NCBI RefSeq assembly: GCF_024684275.1
Contig: NZ_JAIKXF010000079.1
Coordinates: forward strand, 1-29,084
Source: Ruminococcus sp.
GTDB lineage: Bacteria; Bacillota_A; Clostridia; Oscillospirales; Ruminococcaceae
DNA length: 29,084 nucleotides
Direction of reading: 5' to 3'
Shown here: piece after piece, positions 23,976 through 29,084 of the stretch
Position numbering within the stretch: position 1 is the stretch's first letter
Layout of the letters: every line of letters starts with the position of its first letter
The notes under the pieces: generated by a model
Seen by the model: only the letters and a program-made list of their open reading frames with translations
Told to the model about the DNA's origin: nothing
The model's database searches: none
Position numbers and translations under genes: made by a program

Positions 23976-25577
23976 ATGAATGAAATGAAAAAAATATCAG
24001 AGCTTTTTGATCGTCCTGCGGTAACTGATCCTGAACTTATCCCGCTTATACCAAATCAGGAGCTTTATGTGCGTTACAGTATTTTTGAAAAGGATAACGG
24101 CTACTGCAATATGGCAGCAGGTATGCGTATATTCGGTGATGTGGATATAGAACTTCTGAATAAAAGCATAGAGCTTCTTATTGAACGACATGATATTTTC
24201 AGAGTTATGATAGCAGAACGCAACGGAGTTTATTATCAGCGTATTTTAAAGGAATACCCGTATAAGATCGAAGCTGTTGACGCAGTGGGTGATACAAAGG
24301 AAGAACGTTTTGCTGATGCATATAAAAAGGCGTATAAATTCAATGAGGAGCATATAGATATTTTCAAGACTGTTCTTTGGCGTATGAAGCTTTACCGAAT
24401 AGATAATGACGAGTATCTTTTCTTTATAAATATGCAGCACGCTATAATGGACGGAAGTACCGAGGTTATGGCAATAGTTACCTTAGGTAAATACTATGAA
24501 ATGCTGAAAAAAGGCATTACTCCTCCTGAGTCGGAGTATATTTCACACCGTGAGTTTACAGAGAGAGAATACAGCTATGCCGATACAGATGAAGGAAAAA
24601 TGCATCTAGCATACTATGATAAGATCATGGAGGGGTATAAACGTCCAGATATGACTGTTCTGTACGGTGATGAAGATGTTAATCTTTGCGATACACCGCT
24701 TTTCCTTAACAAGGATATTCTCGGCGTATTTTTCAAGAAATATCGTCAGAGTACATTCAATGGATTTATGTTATGTTATCATCTGGCACTTGAGAAGATA
24801 CTCGGAGTTGATGATATTACGGTAGGCATAACCAATGCGAACCGTATGACAAAGGAACACCGCGGTACTCTCGGAAGAGTATCACATATTGTCCCTAATC
24901 GTTTTAAAGGTGATTCAGAGGCTCTGCTGACAGATCTTGTTGCTGAGATGAATGATAATATTAATGAGGGTATGAAGCATCAGAAATGCAGTCCTTATAC
25001 TGATATTGATTTTGCCGTTTCTTACGCTTCGGGAATTGGAAACAATGCAGCTCCGACATTTTTAGGACATAAGGCTCAGTCTGTCGGGTTTATGAATAAG
25101 AGAGATGTTGATATACTTTTCATAGTTGCTTATGATCGTGAGCCCGGAATTATTGCGTATTTTATAGGCGGTTCAAGGTATTTTGATCCCGTAAAGATGA
25201 ATATATGCAAAATGATGATAAAACAATGCTTTTATCAGCTTAATAATGAGAGCTCCATAAAAGCAGGGGAGCTTCTCTGTTCGCCTATGTTTATCGAAAA
25301 CAAGATATCCGTAAGTGATGATGGGTGTGAAATAAAGCTTGATAAGAGAACTGCTGATGACGAGTTTGTTGAGATGCTCAAAGGTGAAAAACTTTATCTG
25401 AAGCGTTGTGACGGTGAGGAATTTGATAATTCAAAGATCAATATTACATTAGAGGAAAAAGATAGCGATATGAGTCTAATAATTTCCGGGTTAAACGGCA
25501 TCGAGCGCGGATACTATGATATTTGTCTTTCTCATAATGGAAGAAGCTGGTTAGTTGACAGTATTTCCGTTGAATAA
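23976..25577 (+). CDS. Condensation-like protein with QH motif and C-terminal extension
   Basis: This 533-residue protein has a condensation-type fold at about 1-430. The motif reads Q154-H-A-I-M-D-G, so the first His of HHxxxDG is replaced by Gln, while the catalytic second His (H155) and the D159-G160 pair remain. Later C-domain features such as the TVGITNANR strand are present. About 100 extra residues at the C-terminus match nothing I recognise. It could catalyse a final amide or ester formation or release, or be an acyltransferase of the wider C-domain family. A good AAAAGGAG ribosome site lies after a 64-base gap, the longest inside the operon; that gap shows no gene or promoter. Confidence 0.8.
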   Translation: MNEMKKISELFDRPAVTDPELIPLIPNQELYVRYSIFEKDNGYCNMAAGMRIFGDVDIELLNKSIELLIERHDIFRVMIAERNGVYYQRILKEYPYKIEAVDAVGDTKEERFADAYKKAYKFNEEHIDIFKTVLWRMKLYRIDNDEYLFFINMQHAIMDGSTEVMAIVTLGKYYEMLKKGITPPESEYISHREFTEREYSYADTDEGKMHLAYYDKIMEGYKRPDMTVLYGDEDVNLCDTPLFLNKDILGVFFKKYRQSTFNGFMLCYHLALEKILGVDDITVGITNANRMTKEHRGTLGRVSHIVPNRFKGDSEALLTDLVAEMNDNINEGMKHQKCSPYTDIDFAVSYASGIGNNAAPTFLGHKAQSVGFMNKRDVDILFIVAYDREPGIIAYFIGGSRYFDPVKMNICKMMIKQCFYQLNNESSIKAGELLCSPMFIENKISVSDDGCEIKLDKRTADDEFVEMLKGEKLYLKRCDGEEFDNSKINITLEEKDSDMSLIISGLNGIERGYYDICLSHNGRSWLVDSISVE

Positions 25578-25580
25578 GAT

Positions 25581-26831
25581 ATGAGTATTAAAAATGAGAT
25601 GCTTCCTGTAGGTCAGCTTCCTCCGATCGGTCATCTTCCCGAGAAAATGTATGCTTGGACTTTGCGCAGTGAACGTCTTGGCGATCCTGTGACAGCATAC
25701 AAGCAGGAGATCGTGAAAGTTCCAGAGCCGGGATACGGAGAGGTCATTATTGCCAATGTTGCAGCAGGACTTAATTATAATTGTATCTGGGCTGCAACAG
25801 GAAAACCTGTAGATGTTATAAAGAATAATGGCGCTTATGGTGATAAAAAGCAAAGCTTTCATATCTGCGGCTCTGAAGCTTCCGGAATAGTATATGCAGT
25901 GGGGGAGGGAGTAAAGCTTGTAAAGGTCGGTGACCGCGTAACTGTTATCGGTTATAGATATGATCCGAATTGTCCTTTTGTAAAAGCAGGCGGCAGTCCT
26001 GTGTATAGTCCCACATATCATGTCTGGGGATATGAAGGGAACTGGGGCGCATTTTCCCAATTTTCAAAGGTTTCCGAACTGCAGTGTATTCCATTAAGGA
26101 AAGAAGTGTCATGGCTTGAAGGTGCAGGCTTTTCGGCTACAGGACTTGCTGTACATCGTATGCTTACTCACTGGCAGGAAAACAAGATAAAAAAAGATGA
26201 CATTGTTCTTATCTGGGGAGGTTCTGGCGGAATAGGAACAATGGCAATACAAGAAGCTAAATATTTCGGAGCTTTGCCGATAGCTGTTGTTTCAAGTGAA
26301 GAAAAAGGTAGATTTTGTATGGAGCTTGGAGCAGCAGGCTATATTAACCGCAGAGATTACCATCATTGGGGAGATATAAGCAAGCTTGATCCCGCAGCAT
26401 ATAAAAAATGGATGGTAAGCGCAATTAAGATGCGTAATCAGATGTTTAATATTACAGGACAGAAGCGTTTGGCTGATATAGTTATTGAACATCCGGGTTC
26501 TGATACTCTTGCCACGTCACTTTTTTTATGTGCTCCCGGAGGAATGGTAGCACTTTGCGGAGCGACAACAGGTTATATCGGAACGGTTGACCTGAGATAT
26601 TTGTGGATGAATCAGAAGCGTCTGCAAGGTTCTCACGTCGGTACGCGTGAAGAAGCTATTGAGCTTATGGAACTAATTGCTAAAACCAATGTACGGCCGA
26701 TAATAAAACAGATAAGCTGGAATGAGCTGCCGGAGGCTTTGGGTAAAATGGCTTCCGGTGAAGATACTTGCGGAAAACGCGTTATGGAGATATGCAGACC
26801 TGAATATATTGCTTCTGCTGTATATAAGTGA
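25581..26831 (+). CDS. Crotonyl-CoA carboxylase/reductase (CCR) family enzyme
   Basis: This 416-residue zinc-less MDR enzyme has CCR family hallmarks: MYAWTLRSERLGDP near the start, AAGLNYNCIWAATG, WGYEGNWGAFSQF, the NADPH-binding GGSGGIGTMAIQ at about 212-223, INRRDYHHWG, and WMNQKRLQGSH near the end. CCRs reductively carboxylate 2-enoyl-CoAs to alkylmalonyl-CoAs such as ethylmalonyl-CoA, giving unusual polyketide extenders. Simple enoyl reduction without CO2 is the alternative and cannot be excluded by motif. It is the last gene before the terminator. No strong ribosome site precedes its ATG, which lies 3 bases after the previous stop. Confidence 0.87.
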   Translation: MSIKNEMLPVGQLPPIGHLPEKMYAWTLRSERLGDPVTAYKQEIVKVPEPGYGEVIIANVAAGLNYNCIWAATGKPVDVIKNNGAYGDKKQSFHICGSEASGIVYAVGEGVKLVKVGDRVTVIGYRYDPNCPFVKAGGSPVYSPTYHVWGYEGNWGAFSQFSKVSELQCIPLRKEVSWLEGAGFSATGLAVHRMLTHWQENKIKKDDIVLIWGGSGGIGTMAIQEAKYFGALPIAVVSSEEKGRFCMELGAAGYINRRDYHHWGDISKLDPAAYKKWMVSAIKMRNQMFNITGQKRLADIVIEHPGSDTLATSLFLCAPGGMVALCGATTGYIGTVDLRYLWMNQKRLQGSHVGTREEAIELMELIAKTNVRPIIKQISWNELPEALGKMASGEDTCGKRVMEICRPEYIASAVYK

Positions 26832-26852
26832 ATAATGTTTTTTACTAACAGA

Positions 26853-26880
26853 GAAGCCGTTTATATTAAACGGCTTCTTG
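26853..26880 (+). terminator. Hairpin ending the biosynthetic operon
   Basis: GAAGCCGTTTA (26853-26863) and TAAACGGCTTC (26867-26877) form a perfect 11-pair stem with a 3-base loop. Only a short T-poor tail follows, so termination may be partial. Confidence 0.7.
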
Positions 26881-26889
26881 TGATACATA

Positions 26890-26918
26890 TTGACAAAGAA
26901 AAAATAATGCGATATAAT
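26890..26918 (+). promoter_or_regulatory. Promoter of the DtxR-family regulator gene
   Basis: TTGACA (26890-26895) and TATAAT (26913-26918), both consensus, are separated by 17 bases and placed right after the operon hairpin. About 75 bases of leader follow, containing the GCTAACTTT motif. Confidence 0.85.
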
Positions 26919-26941
26919 TCATAATGGAACAGTTATCTCAT

Positions 26942-26953
26942 GCTAACTTTTAG
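26942..26953. promoter_or_regulatory. Candidate operator copy 1 (GCTAACTTT, within CTAA-CTT-TTAG)
   Basis: GCTAACTTT at 26942-26950 lies inside the short palindrome CTAA-CTT-TTAG (26943-26953), in the regulator leader. The same nine bases recur at 27429-27437. AGTTAGC on the other strand resembles half of a DtxR/IdeR box (TTAGGTTAGC type). Confidence 0.4.
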
Positions 26954-26996
26954 TATATTTATAAGAGCAGTATTTCTTGATTAAGGAGGTGCCTTG

Positions 26997-27419
26997 ATGC
27001 TCGGAAAAGAGAAAACGGAAAATTATCTCAGAACTATTTTGAAAATTCAGGAAGCTTGCGGCAGCGCAAGAGGCATTGATATCGTCGGAGAGCTTGGCGT
27101 TTCAAAACCGACAGTAAGTATTGCTGTGCATGAGCTTGAAAAGGAAGGGTATATCGAATGTATCAATAACTACAATATAATTCTCACAAGAAAGGGTATA
27201 GAGCGTGCTAAAAAAATAAAAGGAAGATATTATTTTTTCCTTTTGATGCTCCGATATCTTGGAGTGGGAGAAGAAAATGCCAGAACCGATGCTTGTAAAA
27301 TGGAGCACAGTATGGGCGATGAGTCATACAAAGCACTTTTGGATTTTTTTCTTCATAATCACCCTGAAATCGTATCACAAGAGAATAGCGGGCTGAGGAA
27401 ATTATTTTTTAACATATAG
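26997..27419 (+). CDS. DtxR/MntR-family metal-dependent transcriptional regulator
   Basis: This 140-residue protein has a winged helix at about 5-70 (TENYLRTIL, GVSKPTVS recognition helix, LTRKGIERA) and the family dimer/metal region with C100, E103 and H104 in ACKMEH. These correspond to the DtxR primary-site ligands C102, E105 and H106. The DtxR Met10 place is Asn here and the ancillary-site His79/Glu83 region reads YYFFL, so metal choice or affinity may differ. The ATG at 26997 follows AAGGAGG at 7 bases. It has its own promoter. It could sense iron, manganese or another metal and control itself and the ABC genes downstream. Confidence 0.87.
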   Translation: MLGKEKTENYLRTILKIQEACGSARGIDIVGELGVSKPTVSIAVHELEKEGYIECINNYNIILTRKGIERAKKIKGRYYFFLLMLRYLGVGEENARTDACKMEHSMGDESYKALLDFFLHNHPEIVSQENSGLRKLFFNI

Positions 27420-27428
27420 TTTGTAAAA

Positions 27429-27437
27429 GCTAACTTT
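27429..27437. promoter_or_regulatory. Candidate operator copy 2 (GCTAACTTT)
   Basis: An exact repeat of the nine-base motif at 26942-26950 lies between the regulator stop and the ribosome site of the ABC ATPase gene. I see no strong promoter beside it, so its role is uncertain. Confidence 0.35.
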
Positions 27438-27451
27438 ATGGAGGGATAAAT

Positions 27452-28153
27452 ATGAATACAGTAGAATTTAAAGATGTTGTGAAAATTTACGGTAAAGGCG
27501 ACGGAAAACAGGTCGCTGTGGACCATGTGAGCTTTACCATTGAAAAGGGAGAGTTCGTAGTCATACTGGGACAATCGGGCGCAGGGAAGTCAACCGTGCT
27601 GAATATGCTGGGCGGTATGGACGTTCCCACAGAGGGCAAGGTCATCGTTGACGGTAAGGAGATATCCTCGTATAACGACAGGCAGCTTTCAGAGTACCGC
27701 GCCGAAACTATCGGCTTCATATTCCAGTTTTACAATCTGCTCCCGGGACTGACGGCGTATGAAAATGTTGCTCTTGTCAAGGATATTAAGAAATCCACGT
27801 TAAGTCCCGATGAGATGCTTGAACGTGTAGGACTTGCCGACCAGAAAAACAAGTTTCCCACGCAAATGTCAGGCGGTCAGCAGCAAAGAGTTTCCATTGC
27901 GAGGGCGCTTGCCAAAGACCCGAAGATAATCCTCGGCGATGAGCCCACAGGTGCTCTTGATTCGGAAACGGGAAAGCTGGTCATTGATATGCTGCAAAAG
28001 CTGTCAACAGAGCACGGGAATACGGTCATTCTTGTTACCCATAATGCGGATATCGCCAAGTGTGCCAACCGTATCATTCACATGAGAAACGGCAAAATAA
28101 AATCCATAAAGACCAATGATAGTCCCCTGTCTGTCAACGACATCGAATGGTGA
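27452..28153 (+). CDS. ABC transporter ATP-binding protein (MacB/LolD type)
   Basis: This 233-residue ATPase has Walker A GQSGAGKST from G40, the signature MSGGQQQR, Walker B with the normal DEPTGALD and the H-loop in LVTHN. It resembles the ATPase at 6008-6706 in family but keeps the standard motif, and its base use is visibly more GC-rich than the operon genes. GGAGGG precedes the ATG. It probably forms a transporter with the permease that follows. Confidence 0.92.
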   Translation: MNTVEFKDVVKIYGKGDGKQVAVDHVSFTIEKGEFVVILGQSGAGKSTVLNMLGGMDVPTEGKVIVDGKEISSYNDRQLSEYRAETIGFIFQFYNLLPGLTAYENVALVKDIKKSTLSPDEMLERVGLADQKNKFPTQMSGGQQQRVSIARALAKDPKIILGDEPTGALDSETGKLVIDMLQKLSTEHGNTVILVTHNADIAKCANRIIHMRNGKIKSIKTNDSPLSVNDIEW

Positions 28154-28163
28154 GGTGACGGCA

Positions 28164-28742
28164 ATGCTAAGACGTAAAATGCTCCGCGACATCAAAGCCA
28201 ACTTCGCACAGTTCTTTTCTATCATGCTTTTGTCGCTGATAGCAATGTGGTGTTACACGGGATTTCAGGCGAATGTAATCGTTGGAAATAAAGCGAGAAA
28301 CGATTTTGAAAGCAGCTCCAACTTCGCTGACGGCTGGATATACGGTGCGGATTTCGGCGAGGAAGCACTTGAAAGTATTGAAGCTATAAACGGTATCAAG
28401 GACGTTCAGCTCCGCACGGAAGTCCTCGGAAAGGCGGACGAGAAGTACAACACTGCGGAGATGTACTGCTATTTCCAGAGGGATACAGATGTTACGCTCC
28501 CACGTACAATTGACGGTGCTGACTTCGATTCAAATGACGAAAACGGCTTGTGGCTGTTCAGCAGATTTGCCGAGACATGGGACATAAAAGTCGGCGACAA
28601 ATTTACTGTCCATGTCATGGGATTTGACATTGAAAGAGAGGTCAAGGGACTTATCGTTTCTCCCGAATATGAATTTGCCTGCGCTTCGACTGATATGGAT
28701 ACGGACTTCCATAACATCGGATTTGCCTATTTATGGAGATAA
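28164..28742 (+). CDS. Shortened FtsX-like ABC permease (N-terminal part only)
   Basis: This 192-residue frame starts at ATG 28164 after GAGGTGACGG and matches only the N-terminus of long FtsX-like permeases. It has a short basic start, one membrane segment (about 17-38) and the first extracellular domain (about 40-190). Family members usually have 700 or more residues with several further membrane segments. The frame ends at TAA directly before an unrelated membrane protein gene, so the distal part appears lost, probably through deletion or rearrangement. A functional short form is possible. Confidence 0.7.
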   Translation: MLRRKMLRDIKANFAQFFSIMLLSLIAMWCYTGFQANVIVGNKARNDFESSSNFADGWIYGADFGEEALESIEAINGIKDVQLRTEVLGKADEKYNTAEMYCYFQRDTDVTLPRTIDGADFDSNDENGLWLFSRFAETWDIKVGDKFTVHVMGFDIEREVKGLIVSPEYEFACASTDMDTDFHNIGFAYLWR

Positions 28743-28748
28743 GGTGAT

Positions 28749-29084
28749 ATGATGAATAAAAAAGAACATTTACCGTTATTCGGCGTGGGACCGATCTATG
28801 TATACACCGTTGCAATGTTGACACTTCTTGCTTTTTTATGCAGAAATCTGTCTGTATTTGAAGCAGGAAAGCTGACAAGCATCAGATCCTTACTCATCAT
28901 TTTAGGGAGCATTCTTATCGTGCTCGGAGCGGTTATGTGGATCATGGCAGTGATCGTGTCAAAGGTTGATGATAATATCAAGAAGAATCAGCTTGTAACA
29001 ACAGGGATATATGCTTGGGTACGCAACCCGATATACTCTGCTTGTATGTTTGCCTGCACAGGCGTAATTCTGATGATCGGCAAT
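28749..29084 (+). CDS. Isoprenylcysteine carboxyl methyltransferase-like membrane protein (partial)
   Basis: The frame opens at ATGATG (28749; the second ATG at 28752 is equally possible) after AAGGTG and is still open at the window edge, 112 codons long. It shows two hydrophobic segments (about 15-35 and 48-75) and the family motif GIYAWVRNPIYSA, the start of the ICMT/PEMT SAM-binding region. Substrate is unknown; bacterial members are often of undefined function. The C-terminal part lies outside the window. Confidence 0.75.
   Translation, partial: MMNKKEHLPLFGVGPIYVYTVAMLTLLAFLCRNLSVFEAGKLTSIRSLLIILGSILIVLGAVMWIMAVIVSKVDDNIKKNQLVTTGIYAWVRNPIYSACMFACTGVILMIGN

Overview
The window looks like a gut or rumen Firmicute of the Ruminococcus/Oscillospiraceae type. 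This is inferred from the low-GC coding style, strong GGAGG ribosome sites, TTGACA/TATAAT promoters with 16-17 base spacers, and the accessory gene families. It has three parts.

Part 1 (about 1-4,990, almost all minus strand) is a mobilizable element. Read in the direction of transcription it holds a zinc-ribbon protein of unknown function with its own promoter and terminator. Next come a strong promoter with an inverted-repeat operator, a ~500-base non-coding stretch that folds into many helices (candidate large structured RNA), a RepA-like ATPase, a hairpin-rich candidate oriT, MobC and a MOBP relaxase. A 158-residue coiled-coil/membrane protein is nested inside the relaxase gene in another frame. 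A probable transposase start runs off the left edge.

Part 2 (5,123-26,877, plus strand) is one tightly packed operon for a hybrid non-ribosomal peptide/polyketide product, running from a good promoter to a hairpin. It encodes a phosphopantetheinyl transferase, an ABC exporter pair, a ketoreductase-like SDR, a type II thioesterase with a Cys nucleophile, an AT-less ketosynthase, a carrier protein and a free-standing condensation domain. Next is a 2,018-residue NRPS with order Cy-A(Cys)-[MT]-PCP-Cy-(relic A)-PCP. It is followed by a second thioesterase, an ACP, an acyl ligase with an unrecognised N-terminal domain, another ACP, a discrete acyltransferase, a second condensation-like protein and a crotonyl-CoA carboxylase/reductase. 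The NRPS has the layout and length of yersiniabactin HMWP2 without its aryl carrier domain, so the likely core is two cysteine-derived thiazoline rings on an acyl chain. The chain is probably started by the ligase/ACP and extended once with an alkylmalonyl unit made by the CCR and loaded by the trans-AT. No salicylate synthase or thiazoline reductase gene is present, so the compound should differ from yersiniabactin and pyochelin. I do not recognise this cluster as a described one.

Part 3 (26,890-29,084) starts with a new promoter and a DtxR/MntR-family metal-dependent regulator. Then come a second MacB-type ATPase, a shortened FtsX-like permease and the start of an isoprenylcysteine-methyltransferase-like membrane protein. 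A repeated GCTAACTTT motif lies before the regulator and again before the ATPase. A metal-responsive regulator beside a bis-thiazoline assembly line makes a metallophore role attractive, but the link is only positional because a hairpin and a separate promoter lie between them.
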